64,000 bases of DNA from Dysidea avara (GCF_963678975.1 NC_089275.1:35936819-36000818); one strand, 5' to 3'. Counted from the first letter of the stretch, positions 23,004-53,110 are shown. Numbers and translations: made by a program. Notes: generated from the sequence alone by a model not told the origin.

Positions 23004-23246
23004 TATGTGACCAGATTTGCGAAAAGGGGTCTTCCACACACATCCAATTCCGTAAACGTTGGAGACCATAACTCAGTATTCAAGTAACATATTAACCTGA
23101 AAATTTCACCATGTATTCAGCTATAGTGGTGCTCACCACTGCCAAAATATCAAGGCAATAGCTCTTTCCAATCTGAAGTTATCAATTGTCAAAGTTGGCA
23201 AATTGGATGTGTGTGGAAGACCCCTTTTCGCAAATGCGGTCAAATA
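23004..23246. mobile_element. TATGTGACC-family foldback (copy 1)
   Basis: Left arm TATGTGACCAGATTTGCG and inverted right arm CGCAAATGCGGTCAAATA. The arms continue through a block reading GGTCTTCCACACACATCC. Nearly the same element, with its centre inverted, is at 38855-39097. Confidence 0.8.
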
Positions 23247-23390
23247 TGTATTATACGGTATATATAATTTGTACATTTACTGATAAATATTTAAAGTACA
23301 TCTACTTCATCTTTTCTTCTTCCTGTAGTAAAGAAAAAAACGTAGGTTAAAAAAGTCCCAAAGCTGGTATACAATACAAAAAGAAATGAA

Positions 23391-23705
23391 ATCTAATCCA
23401 AAACAGCCAAGCTGTAAAAAAGTGTGCGGCCCTCAGAAAGGCTATGGTGAAAAAAGATGTGAAATCCAAGGTGGCGGCCAAGAAATGGCTGTGATGGTAG
23501 GTTAATGGTAAAAATTTTAATAATGACAATTTAGGTAAATTTTGTGAAGCGGCACAAAAATTCACCTGAATTGTCTTTATTAAAATTTTTACCATTAACC
23601 TACCATCACAGCCATTTCTTGGCCGCCACCTTGGATTTCACATCTTTTTTCACCATAGCCTTTCTGAGGGCCGCACACTTTTTTACAGCTTGGCTGTTTT
23701 GGATT

Positions 23706-23709
<4 letters not shown>
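23391..23709. mobile_element. Foldback element, CAGCCAAGCTGT family (copy 2)
   Basis: Almost perfect palindrome from ATCTAATCCAAAACAGCC to its reverse complement, with arms of about 130 bases around an AT-rich centre. A (TA)n run at 23709-23743 abuts the right end. Identical translated words on both strands come from the palindrome. Confidence 0.8.
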
Positions 23710-23747
<38 letters not shown>

Positions 23748-23830
23748 TCAGAGAAAGCCAAAACCTGCATGAGGGAGGGGACCAGAAACAGGATTACCAC
23801 CTGGAGTGGCCTTACCTTAAACAGATCTCA

Positions 23831-24049
23831 ATGTCTATAGCAGTTGCATTTGTTGGTCAGCAAAGTTACTTGACTGGAGTGTCATCTGGTGTTCCTCAGG
23901 GGACTGTCCTTCCTCCCCTATTGTTTCTTTGCTTCTTCAATAATGACCTGCCTAAAAGAATTACATCATGGTATTGTACACTAAGGTATGTTCACAGGAT
24001 GACTGCCACAGATAATGACAGATTACAACAGGACCTTATAACACTCTAG
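23831..24049 (+). pseudogene. Fragment of a LINE reverse transcriptase
   Basis: The translation contains SSGVPQGTVLPPLLFLCFFN, the conserved GVPQG..LGPLLF block of non-LTR reverse transcriptases, followed by NDLP. The catalytic FADD region is lost or frameshifted and the reading stops soon after. A dead fragment. Confidence 0.7.
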
Positions 24050-26100
24050 AACAATCGGAAGCTGACTGGAAAAATTATAATTGCAATTACATGGATAAAG
24101 GCTTGCACCTGTAATGCAATTTGCAAACCTATACCATAAAAGTTTACACTAATTAGTATACAAAACAATTTCTGTAGTGTCTGTCTAGCAGCATTCTGGA
24201 TTCATTCACTGAGGGAGAATCTACAATAAATTGATGTAATAAATTCCATGACGGACAAAAAGTCAACAATGCAAGCTTGGGAACTCGAAGTTATATTTGC
24301 TGGACAATGCTGGCCTTCAATTGCAGCTCAAGCATATCAAATTGACAATTTCTGATGCCATCTATCAATACCCCAACACCAATAGTTGTACACCTACGTT
24401 CTATTATCAGATTGATAAATTAGCCAGTTTTCTGATTCAATTACTGACATCTCTGTAATCACCACTATGACCCACCCCACCAACCTAAACGAGTTCTTAT
24501 GGTCTGCTGCACATGATGAAGTCTTTCCAAGATCAAGACCTTACTCACTACGTATATATACACCACCACTTTTGTCTTTCTTCAGTATAGGAGAAGATAT
24601 GGGCACTAATATAGGCTACTAGATCTTGCTATGATGAATGCAGCATGATGTATGCCATATTAATCATTGAATTAGAGATGATATCTGTCCCACAAGTGTA
24701 ATAATTATTATGTTTCTCTCTGGCCTTCAACACCTTAAATACTGACTGATCACAGGCCAACTTTGAACAGTCGTCACTTGGACAAGATGGATTATCCATG
24801 CCTTTTTGAAGTCTCACCTCATTGCGATAACTTTACAGACAAATAGACAGCATTAATAATGTTATGCTTCTGATGCCTTAACACATGTACATAACCCCAT
24901 TCTTGATTCCAAAAACCTTGCTGAATATGAGGTGTCCATAGCTGAAATCTGAACCACCACCTCCGGTGTTCAGTAGCTAAGGTCTCAAGATACTAGGTGT
25001 CTGCAGAATATATCAGCAGCTTGTGACCACTGTGCCCTATTTCTGGAGTCATGCAGGCCTTACTACTGCATGGGAGCCATCTAAAAAAATTTAGGCCTTA
25101 GTAAAAAATGCTCAAAATTTTGCCCAAGGAGTTTCCTAAAAATTTCACCTATATTATGTGACCGGATTTTGGAAAAGTAATCTTATTATTAAGTCACATG
25201 TGAAATATTATTCCAAATTAAATAAGAATCATAATTTTCAGGAAAGAATGTTACACTTGTGTAGGAACATGGTACCTACACGTGTAGAGAATTTTTGCAG
25301 AAATTTGTAGGAAATATTCCCACTGTTGAATTTTGTAAGAAAGATTACTAGCTACGCATGGCACAAAGTATAGAGAGTTCCACAGGCAGGGTATACGGTG
25401 AAAATAGAAGTGTTGAGTTAAGTTTGTGGAGCGCCTATGGTGAACCAACTTTGCGAATGAACCAAATCTAGTGTTGAAAGAGCTAAACTATGTTATTCAT
25501 CAATAATGACGGTTTTCTCCTTACATGTACACTATACGGATGGGACCATGGATACAAATATGTTTCTAGATTGTCATGGTATCCTATAGTATAAATATGT
25601 GTGGACAAGTACTAGTGTTGGACTTAACTATCAAGGAGCCTTATTGGTCTGGTGTCCTGATTATCATCTTGTTGGTGAAGTGTCAGGATCTAAATAATGT
25701 GTATGCCCACATGTACAAGGAGCTGGCAGTATACTGTATCAGGAGCCTGATATAGTGTCACAAGGTGCAAGTGGCTAGACTACACCACACTACTGTAAAT
25801 AACGTGAACTCATATTCCAATATGAGGTTTTAGTTTTACTTAGTACTATAGCTCCTCTTTACAAAATCAACATTGTAATTAAATGTTTGTAGCCTAGCTA
25901 GCTTATCTGCACCTGTGTATGCCCTTATTTTAGTGCTCTTATCTGATCTTAGCTGTGCCATTGGATAGTGTGGAACTCCAGTCCCAAATTCCCTATTGAA
26001 AGCAGTCAATATCAATTATCAAGTAAATTCTTTAATGTCATGCATGCATGTGCATACATATTGCTCAAATAGCTGGTTATGTATCACATGCAGTAGCTAT
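24050..26100. other. No gene seen
   Basis: AT-rich unassigned sequence. One isolated TATGTGACCGGATTTTGG end occurs at about 25155 without a clear partner. Part may be remains of the LINE that left the fragment at 23831. Confidence 0.4.
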
Positions 26101-26156
26101 AGCATTAAGTTTGATATATCACACTAAACCTATGTAAATAGCACACACACATGCTA

Positions 26157-43847
<17,691 letters not shown>

Positions 43848-44420
43848 TTAATATTGATGTACACTAGAAGTAAACCTAAAGTAAAATCAATGTACATTAT
43901 TTACTATCAAAATGAACTATGAGTCATAGGTAACTAGAATTACTATCACAAAAAATGAAACTATTGAAACTTTCCAAGTAGCTACTGTATATACTGAATA
44001 TGTGAATCAGATTACAATTATTATCAACTCAGCCAGTTAAGCACTGGATGACGAACACAAAGGCCTGAAGGTAGAATCTGTGCTTGATATTGATTGATTG
44101 ATATTTTATAAAGCTCCTGACAGTCGGCATGGCCGTTCTTCACAGTCTACTTACTACTGACTAGCCCAGCATTCAACTGGTGGTCACATATATGGTAGAG
44201 ATTACACCTAGTTCACAATACATCAAGTAAAACTACTAAACATAACCTATTCTACTTGTAATTGGCTTGTTTGGGTATGTCAGTCAATTCATTTGTTCAG
44301 GTGGGCATGGTAAAGCAGGCTTATGACTGGTGCTGATGTGTAGTCTACGTACGAGTCCCAACCACTAGTCTTCCTTCTCACCTTGAAACTTAGCAGTAAT
44401 ATAACCTACAGTATACTTAC

Positions 44421-44500
44421 TGAACTCACGATTGCTGTGACCTCGCAAAGCTGAAGGGACACGCGAGTCATTACGACTCAGTTCTTGACCGGAAAACCAG
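44421..44500 (-). promoter_or_regulatory. Gene B probable noncoding first exon
   Basis: Shares the block around CTGAAGGGACACGCGAG with gene A (12743-12830) and ends at a GTAAGT donor. The next exon would start at the AG near 43870 and reach the ATG at 43847. Upstream, a ~64-base direct repeat (44516-44580 and 44662-44728) may be part of the promoter. Confidence 0.4.
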
Positions 44501-44515
44501 GGGATTTCTTTAGTT

Positions 44516-44728
44516 ATTCTATTTCTAGTTGTAGAATGAACTAATAGGATTAGTTTGACTAGTTTTAACGATTTACAATGTCATACACGTGATCAATTAT
44601 GCTGTCTTAGTGGAGTCGTGTTTAAAAGGCTCTGTGATCAGACGATCAGTAAGTGTTTATACAATCTATTCCTAGCCATAGAACGAACTCGTAGGATTAG
44701 TTTGGCTGGTTTTAGCGATTTACAGTGT
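44516..44728. repeat. Imperfect ~64-bp direct repeat upstream of gene B
   Basis: Two copies (44516-44580 and 44662-44728) share AGGATTAGTTTG and TTTTA(A/G)CGATTTACA. They stand immediately upstream of the probable first exon. Confidence 0.55.
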
Positions 44729-45217
44729 GTTGTATACATAACATTCCTTAAATAAATTCTCTGAATAACTGTATTGTATTTGCCCAAGTGTGCTGTATTT
44801 GCCAAATTAAGTGTATAACTGTACTGTATTTGCCCAATTAGCTGCAAAACTGTACTGTACGACTCATACAGTACAGTTATGCAGTACTGTATGGACAATA
44901 TGGTACACAGCATTGCTTTGATCCTCCCACACAAAGTACAATATACTAATATAAGTGACATACGTAATGAAGTAACATGCAGTTATAAATTATTATTATT
45001 CAGGGCCGTACTCCAGGCTTTATTTGGGTAGGCTCTTAAAAAGTGGATCATTTTACATTTTAGTGTGGTCTGATGTGGGATTGCATCAGGGAGCTAAGGG
45101 CATGAGCCCCCTCCAAGGAAAATATTTGAATATAGAAAAGGGTAATTTTCAATGTGACATTTCATTATCAATGTGACATTCATTTTCAGTGTGACATTTC
45201 ATACTATCATCATTTTG

Positions 45218-46446
45218 TGACTGTCTCAGCAAAAACCAGACTTGTTAACACAAGCATGTGTATTGAGAAAATCTAAATTTAAAAAAAAATTGTAAAATTA
45301 CGCATTCCACTGAGAAAAATACACAAGTTTTTATTGGGCCATTACTCAGTGAAGGAAGTCTCAAATCTGGTGTGCGTGTCACATGCATTTGTTCACGACA
45401 TGGTAAACGTAAACGACATCGTTGTCATTTCTTTAACTAAACCTCCTTCATGCCCATATGCGTAACTGACTACAGAGCTAACATTATACCTTGGATGATT
45501 TGCTAATCCATGGTGAACATTTTAAGCCATATTGCAGAAGCTTTGGCTGCGAATGTAAGTGCCTGTAGTTTATTTTCAGTATAATCGTTGTACAAATTGA
45601 TTAGTTTGCTAATCCTACTGTCTACTGCTATAATTCCAAAACTACTCACCACAGAAGGCTGAAACTTTGATGATCTATTCCTTGGACACGGCGGATAATG
45701 CTGAGAAAAAATATGTGCAAACAAGTCAGGGTTTTGCTGAGATGGTCACATTTGTGCAAGTGGAAATGCAGCAATTACATGCAAAATTAGTTCAAACTAA
45801 GGTCAGCATGTGTAAAAAACTGGAATAGTTGGCATTTGTGAACATCTCAGCAAAAATCTGTCTATTTTGCACATTTCCAAATTTCTTTTTATTTTCTCAG
45901 TATTATCTGCATTGTTCAAGGAATGGTTCACCAAAGTTTCTACGGTAAGTAGTTTTGGAATTATAGTACTAGACAGTAGGAAGAGCAAGGAAATCGATTT
46001 GTACAGTAACTCTGCTACTACAGGCACCTACATTCGCAGCCATAGCTTCTGTTTCGATTCGTCTAGAGTTGGAATTTGGCTTAAAATGTTCACCAGTGAT
46101 TGGCAGATCGACCAAGGTTTAGTTTTCACCCAGCAGTTACTTGCACATAGGCGTATGAAGGCTGTTTTATTGAAGAAGCAGCAATGATTTTGTTTACGTC
46201 TACCACATCATAAACAAACATACGTGACATGTAAACCATTGGGGCTACAGAAATTAAACAAAGGTTTTCGAACTTCCCATGAGTAGGCGAATAAGATGGT
46301 GTATAGATTTAATTGATTTGAGTCTTCCTTCTCCGAGTAATGGCCCGATTGAAACTTGCATAAAATTTTCTTTGTAATATGCGTAATTCCACCAATTTCA
46401 AAATGCATGCTTGTGCAAACTAGATGGGTATTCGCTGAGACAGTCA
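45218..46446. mobile_element. Composite foldback with TGACTGTCTCAGC ends
   Basis: Starts TGACTGTCTCAGCAAA and ends inverted GCTGAGACAGTCA, with CATTTTG on both sides (7-bp direct repeat). Inside, a second pair of related sequences faces inward (about 45490-45740 and 45840-46110). Frames within are not gene-like. Confidence 0.55.
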
Positions 46447-46480
46447 CATTTTGTTACCTTGTGTGTAAGATCTATTATAG

Positions 46481-46636
46481 TTTCCTCTCTAGCTGTTTTC
46501 AATATTCAGTGTGTGTGGGAAGCTTATTATCATCTAGGCCTGGGACACATACAATCAGTTTCCTCTCTAGATGTTTTCAATATTCAGTGTGTGTGGGAAG
46601 CTTATTATCATCTAGGCCTGGGACACATACAATCAA
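46481..46636. repeat. Two tandem 78-bp units
   Basis: 46481-46558 and 46559-46636 match except at about one base (AGCTG and AGATG). A very recent duplication or an assembly artefact. Confidence 0.9.
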
Positions 46637-46639
46637 ACA

Positions 46640-47510
46640 CAATCACCAATGGGACAACCTATTATTAGGGCATGGACAAACAGAGCATGGCAGCACAGCA
46701 GAAAAGATGCACATACACAGCAATACAATTTTAGAGGAATTGACTGGCACATAAACATAAGTAATACAGTATATTAATAGTATGCAGTTGCAATTAGTAT
46801 AATTTCTGAGGGCCTGCTGCTGTTGTCTTGATTACCCAACCATGAAGATGTGAAGCATGAGACTGTACCTCAAATGGAAAATCATGATACTGAATCTCGT
46901 GCCTACAGGAAATGAAGCTTAAACAATAACATTCAATGAGGGTACCAAGGCATGGAGGACAGGAAACTACATTGTCATTTGCATGGAGTGACCTAAATGG
47001 AACTCTAGGATCTCTTAATGGATTTTTATTGTTGCCCTTTATGAGTCGGAAGAAAACTTTGGGAACAAAGGCATTGAAGATGCTAGAAAATTCCGAAGAT
47101 TTTTTTAAAGGAAGACAACTCAGTATAAAAATACTGGTTTTCAGCATTGCAGGTTAGCTAGTTATCTGTGTGTGCACATAACAGCACCTTGCTCAACACG
47201 TAACAGTTTAACAGCAGTTGGCACATGTTGACATTTGAGCATCTACACCACCACACTATTTTTGTACAATCATTTTAATTCTGTAATCTTGCATCTGGTG
47301 TTGTAAAGCAATAATAAAATAAAACAGCCAGTAATAACACCTCTGGCCACGCCCTTGTAAAGTGGCCCAGCGTGCCAGACGCCATATTTAATATCGGCAA
47401 AAAGATTATATACATCACATGATAGGCCACAATCGCGTCCAATCGATTTATCTTGACAGTTAAGGAAAAAGCGTTTCTGCTCTGTCGCGTATTTTGCAGT
47501 CTGGAAATCT
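46640..47510. other. No recognised gene
   Basis: An open minus frame (47147-46794) with a modest protein-like composition gives no family I recognise and no clear splice borders. Treated as unassigned. Confidence 0.35.
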
Positions 47511-47524
47511 CTCTAGGGTGGTGT

Positions 47525-47567
47525 CAGGAGCTCATCGAGTCCGTACTACGGACTCGATGAGCTCCTG
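47525..47567. other. Perfect 43-bp palindrome flanked by GTGGTGT repeats
   Basis: Two 21-base arms around a single C, starting CAGGAGCTCATCGAGTCCG. GTGGTGT occurs directly on each side (47518-47524, 47568-47574). Confidence 0.9.
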
Positions 47568-48216
47568 GTGGTGTATAATGTAGCCGGCAACGAAAATACG
47601 CTAACAGTGTCGCCAGCTTTGCACACTATTACATGCTAGTCAACTCACGTAGTAAAATCACGTAGTGAAATCAGTGTTCATATCTACTTCGCCACCACAG
47701 GATTGACTTCATGGGGATTACCCTGGGAAACTCTGTGACATAATAAATGCCTAGTCAGCATAATAGTGAACCACATGAGAGCGCTACAATGTCGCGTTGA
47801 TTACTAAAGATGTACGTACCCGGCCCTCAAAGATCATCTGTGATGAGAGGATAATTTTATTCAGCAGAAGATGGTGTCACGGTAGCTACGCAATTCAGCA
47901 AGTCTGAGCCTGACCTTATAGCTACCGGTATCCGGCAGACTATAGATATATAGTCTAGACCCTATCTATGTGAATTTGTGAAAGGGGAGAGGAGGGCTCT
48001 GACATGAAGTGTGCATTATTAAAACGATTTTTTTTTTGTTGCATAAATTGAACTTTTAGTTGCTTTTTTTGAAACCATCAAATGAGATGAAGTGTTACAC
48101 TAAAGAAGTGATTACTGAACTCAAAAGTTTTTATTTTCGCGTCTAGTACTTTAGGGGACGCGAAAAGTAGTATTAGGTTAGGGTCAGGTTCAACTTTGGT
48201 TTCTTCTTCACCTTTA

Positions 48217-48610
48217 GGCCACTCCAAATAAATTCTCTGTTTCCCGTCCCGACCGCCCGCATCTAGTTACTGCCAGCTCTAAATATTCCATCATTCCGTA
48301 TTCTTCCATTATTTTCCGGTTATTCTTGCATACTGATAGGCTCAGTAAAAGCCATCTTGAAACAGTGTCAGCTCACGTGTCAACAGTGCTGTCAAGTCAG
48401 CACAAACTTCACGTTTGTGTTGTTTTTGCAACTTACAAAGGAAGGAACAAGCTTAAGCATGCTTTTATGCAGCCTTTTTGGCTGTGCCAGGCAAATAATG
48501 GCTTGAAAAGCTAGCCAATCTTATAATGAAATAATGGAAATAGACTGCCCGCCCGCATGCAAATATTCCCTAGTCCAGGACGGGAAACAGAGAATTTATT
48601 TGGAGTGGCC
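48217..48610. mobile_element. PIF/Harbinger-like MITE with TTA target duplication
   Basis: Left end GGCCACTCCAAATAAATTCT, exact inverse at the right end through TTTCCCGTCC. TTA flanks both sides (48214-48216, 48611-48613). A 3-bp TTA/TAA duplication with GGCC-type ends suggests PIF/Harbinger. Non-coding. Confidence 0.75.
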
Positions 48611-48699
48611 TTAGGTTACGTTCTTCTTACTATGATACTGACACTACTACATAGCTATTTGAGTAGCATTTATAAAAAAGGAAAAGTAGGGAAGGTGGA

Positions 48700-48775
48700 T
48701 AGCTAGCAGCGGTAGCACATGGTTAGTACACTTGTTTAAAGCTCCAGTAGACCAGGGTTTGAGCCCCAGCTGAGT
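48700..48775 (+). repeat. tRNA-like (SINE-type) sequence
   Basis: TAGCACATGG at 48713 fits an A box and GGTTTGAGCCC at 48756-48766 fits a B box. The acceptor stem does not pair well, so this is a SINE head or tRNA relic. Confidence 0.45.
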
Positions 48776-48971
48776 TTTGTGATTTTTCGTTTAGTCACTT
48801 TTTTGTCTAAGTTTTACTGTTGATTCAATAGCCAATACAGCTTATTGAATCGACTTTCGGTTCAGTATCCACTACTTTATAATCATACTTACAATTCCTC
48901 AGTCACATACGACCACAAAGACCAAAGTCAAAGTAGGCATGGCAAGGATGGATACAAAACAATTAAATTAA

Positions 48972-49406
48972 TTAGTCCAAGTTGGATTGCTGCGAGCAAG
49001 AATATTCTCTGGGACGCAGTGATAGCAATTGCTGCTGCTCTATCAAGTACTGTTTTGGAGTGGGATAAAATTTGATTTTAAATGATTTTTTTATTGCCGA
49101 AATGGTTTTGTCAAGGTAATGGCCAAGACAGCCAGTTTCTGCCATGTAGCACTGACTCACGAAGCCCAAGCCATCAAACTCAGCAACGATTTGTTGGTAC
49201 TCAGGCTTTCCTTCTTTATGCTGATGAACAGCAGTAAGATCAGTGTGAGAATTAAATGGGGAGGTGAGCTCAAGTAATGACACGGTTTTCAGTTCTTCAC
49301 TATACACAACTATATCAGGCCAGTAAGGGCATACTAGTAAAGCAAGTGGAATTGTAGCAGGAGGTGAATCTGATTCATGTTTAATGCAGTGGTGTGGGTC
49401 TCGCAT
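48972..49406 (-). CDS. Endonuclease-like (PD-(D/E)XK-type) fragment, probably transposon-derived
   Basis: A 144-codon frame with an ATG at 49406 and an in-frame TAG just upstream. It contains YWPDIVVYSEELKTVSLLEL, where D31 and E47 are spaced like the PD..ExT core of restriction-endonuclease-like nucleases found with reverse transcriptases and other transposons. KPEYQQIVAEFDGLGF and ETGCLGHYL follow. The usual lysine of ExK is replaced by LT after E47, and no transposase or reverse transcriptase lies beside it. Either a last exon, a domesticated gene or a fossil. Confidence 0.5.
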   Translation of the reverse strand: MRDPHHCIKHESDSPPATIPLALLVCPYWPDIVVYSEELKTVSLLELTSPFNSHTDLTAVHQHKEGKPEYQQIVAEFDGLGFVSQCYMAETGCLGHYLDKTISAIKKSFKIKFYPTPKQYLIEQQQLLSLRPREYSCSQQSNLD

Positions 49407-49422
49407 TGCCTAGAGTTTAAAC

Positions 49423-50305
49423 CATATGTGACCCAATTTTGGAAAACCATCTTTTTGCAGTACACATTAATTGGTCAATTTTCTCTTTTATACAGCGTAG
49501 CTAAAATGGTAAATTTTAGCTTGATATCTTAAAGCATTCTAGAGATATAGCAAATTTAGGACATTGTTAGTGATTTTCTGTTTTTCACCAGATGTATAGT
49601 GTGGGTGGGTGGGTCATTTCCATTATCCCTAGTAACTACTGTGTATACTTGCTACACTGTATATATAGCTGGCAGTTAAACTTGGATAACTACACATACG
49701 TACGGGTATTCTCACAACCATATACATCTGGATGCCATAGCTTGGGCAGTATTCTCTAGTTATATTGTTGTAGAAAAAAAAGGAAGTTTACATATTAGCT
49801 AAATAATCACTATAAGGCCACTATTTAATGATTTTTTTTTTGTTTTTCATCAGTGCCTACCTGCATTTTTACTGCCGCATGATTTCCCCATTATTGAACA
49901 TTTAACCTTTATTTCATCTGATTAACAAAATACAATAATGAGAATGTGCAGTTCATTTTTCAAGATTCCAGCACTCATACAGTAGCTAGCTACCTTGCCC
50001 ATTGTAGCAAGCGAATGTGAAAGATTGGTGCAATAAAGCTTGGAAGTAAGAAGTTGATCCTTGAGTGAAACTGATCACATGACGAAGAACAAATGTACAT
50101 CTAAAGAGGATAGTTGCCAAACTACGTACCTAGTTAGGTAAGTTAGCAATTTGCCTGTTATGCAGAGACCTAGCTGGAGAGTATGTAGGTATGAAAATAA
50201 GTCTAGCTAACTATATTGTGGCAAGTACTATGGATAATGGTAATGATCCACCCACCCACACTCCACATTTGGAATTTCTGCTGAAAAACAGAAAATCACC
50301 AAGTA
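49423..50305. repeat. Inverted-repeat region next to a TATGTGACCC end
   Basis: TATGTGACCCAATTTTGG occurs near 49424 but its partner end is not found. Inside, GTGGGTGGGTGGGTCATT (near 49600) and its inverse (near 50250), with GATTTTCTGTTTTTCA and its inverse, form arms about 600 bases apart. Confidence 0.5.
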
Positions 50306-51870
50306 GTAGCCTAATGTTGGTCTTAAGAGTCTTTTTATCTTGAACACCACCACCAGTAATTGAGGACACCACCTATAAAACTTTACAAACAAAGAGCCAG
50401 AACTTCAATAAGACAGCTTTTTCAACCACCGAATAACTGATCAGTGGAGTGACTTTTGTTTAGTTTTGTAATCTCAGCACCCACAGTTAATTAACTTTTT
50501 TAACTCTAGATTTGACAATTATTGGTCAGTAATAGGATATGGATACACCTCAGGCCTAATGTGTTATACATTGGTTTATCCATAAATAAACAAGATCCTG
50601 ATCCATACTTCAGATGTAATTACGTATAGTTGTCCTTCATGACAGTTCACTTCAACTTCTTATTTTTAAATTCTGCAAACACTAATGTCAGATTGTTCAC
50701 TGCACAAATATTTCACTTATCACCTTATAGTTCTACAAGAAATTAAATCTTTAAAGTAGCTAAGTTGTGTGTGTTCATCTTGCAGATGTTCTTAGATTGA
50801 ATATACTCTAACAGAGCAGTCACTTACTCTAATATAGCAGTCAGTTTCTACTTGGTTATATATTTAGTATTATTATAATTACTAGGACCAAGTCACATAC
50901 AACCAAGTACATGTACAAATGGGACAAGCTAACAACAGGAAAAGGCATATGCTATGTAAAAGGCATATGCTATGTAGCTAGCACACTTTGGTAGGAGAAT
51001 AAACTACTCCCAGTGGTGCAATACAAACACCAGTCATATAGCATATTATGTAATTGCATGGCACTAGCATGGTTTTCTAAGCTGGTAATTAACTGTAGAT
51101 GTGACTGCTACAACTGAATTAAAAGTAGTACTAAAGATAATAAGAAATGTGATTAAAATTATGTCAAATAATAATAAATAAATAATGTTTGAGAAAACTA
51201 CAAGGCCTAAGGCTTCGCACTCACTGGGAATAGAATCCATGTTGAATGAAGAGACAATTTTATAATGGGTGGGTGTTTTCGTGGAGGTGATAGAAATGGC
51301 ATGACAATTCTATTTAATGCTGATAAAAGCATTTAGCACATGACGCCCACTACAAAGCAGTTAATTGACCAGGTGGATTCAAACAGCGATCTAGATGAAC
51401 AAACTACTGATTTTGAAAGTGTTGCCAGTTGTCACACTAGTCTCAAGCCGCCATGCCAGCTGCTGGTGGATACTCTCCATGTAAGCAAGATTAAGGGTAG
51501 CTCCCTGTAAACCGAAAGATTAAGGTTATGTTATAGTCATGCAACAATGCTTGTTTATTACCATAATTTGTTTGTTCTGTATTAAATTAATAATGTCTTT
51601 TTTCCTGGGTACTGACACTAGTTGTGCTGTATGCTTAACTGAATAAATATCTCCCGCGTATGTTGTGAATGTATGTGCCAATAACAGTGTGTACACATCA
51701 CTTTGAAGTCTTGTGATTGTCAGATACCAGTTAAACTACTTGCCCATGTACTGTATGTGTATCATTTCACTGGCTAGTGCTGGCTATGGTGGCACATGTC
51801 CTATTGGTAGGTTGCTGCATTGGTGTATGTACTTGGTTGTATGTGATGTGGTCCTAGTAATAATAATAGA
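50306..51870. other. No gene seen
   Basis: AT-rich intergenic DNA. Two CTCTAA-type motifs lie near 50803-50835. Confidence 0.4.
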
Positions 51871-51877
51871 TGTATAT

Positions 51878-52239
51878 TAGGGGTGTGCAATAATGAAAAT
51901 TTTATAATGTACCTCATTATCACGATTATCATACTTGACTACACATGTAAATACTAATTAGATACTCTATTAAATTATCACTGTGCCATGTGTCACCTCA
52001 TTATACAGTTGTGCTTGCTTTATAGCTACATCTGGAAGCCAGTATCATGACAAAAATTAAAGTATTTATTAGAATTATACCTGGAATTGTAATTTTTATC
52101 ATTTCACGTTGACCACATGTAGTTTACAGAAGTATCCAGAAGTTTCCTGTTATCATGATAATGCAATAATGAAAGCTTTTGCAATAATGATAATGATGTT
52201 TCATGATAATCGATTATTCATGATTACTGCACTGCACTA
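51878..52239. mobile_element. Short hAT-type element with 8-bp target duplication
   Basis: Left end TAGGGGTGTGCAATAATG, inverted right end TAGTGCAGTGCAGTAATC. ATGTATAT is repeated at 51870-51877 and 52240-52247. The body is rich in CATTAT/ATAATG words. Non-coding. Confidence 0.78.
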
Positions 52240-52247
52240 ATGTATAT

Positions 52248-53110
52248 ACGCATTTGTACCTTATAATGCTCATTGTCAATTTCTGGTGTTGATTCAACTT
52301 ATTATGCTCAATATATCATAGCTGGCTATTAGCTGCTGTAAGTTCATGAGGAATCTTTGTGAATAATATTATTCCAAAAAATAAACTACTTTCAATCTCA
52401 TGTTTTATTGATTGTATGAAAAGCTCTGTTCATAAAAGCATTATAATTATATTATTCTTTTGAAAAAAAAATCAAGTTTAGCTAGTAACTAGCAATTGTT
52501 CTTTAGCAGTGGCCATGATCCATTGCATGTATAATAATTATTTCATATCTTGAAAAGTGTTCCACACATGCAAATTACCAAGTTATGGCAAGTTTGTTTA
52601 ACAGTGATTATTTAATTAACTTAATGGATAGAGGTTTGCATCTTTCTTGATCGCAAAGTCTTGAATTGATCTTTCAAGTTTATAGAATTGGGAAAGCCCC
52701 TATCTTGTGCTCATACCTAGACACAAAATATAATTATTAATATTACAGTTAATTTTGCTGAACCAGTAATCACATATTTCTTACAGTCTGAGCACATCAT
52801 AATGTCATTCTTATAATGTGTGCAAGCATATAATTAATGTGTAAAATGTATTGCATAAGTGCCTTCTATGTAATCAAAAATACAATAATATTGTGTATCA
52901 AACTATGCTAATTTAATACAGTAGTTATACTTTCTAAAATGTAATAAATAATTCAAAATGACAGCTACTCAAAATACTTTCTTTTTTTTCAAATACAATT
53001 ACAAAACTTAGTCCAAAAGTTATATATAAAACAGCATCAATATAAAAAATCTTATTTTAAAGTTAAATGTTGCAAGGTACTGGCATAAATAACCACACAA
53101 CTATAACGTC
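52248..53110. other. Downstream region of the kinase gene, no other gene
   Basis: Very AT-rich; holds the presumed 3' untranslated region of the minus-strand kinase. No exon is visible. Confidence 0.4.

Noticed and set aside
23347-23840. Similar proteins on both strands sharing a hydrophobic stretch
   Set aside because: Caused by the near-perfect palindrome; no evidence of a gene.
46794-47157. Overlapping open frames on both strands
   Set aside because: No family, no splice sites, no start context; left unassigned.
48700-48775. Functional tRNA gene
   Set aside because: Box motifs are present but the acceptor stem does not pair; a SINE relic is likelier.
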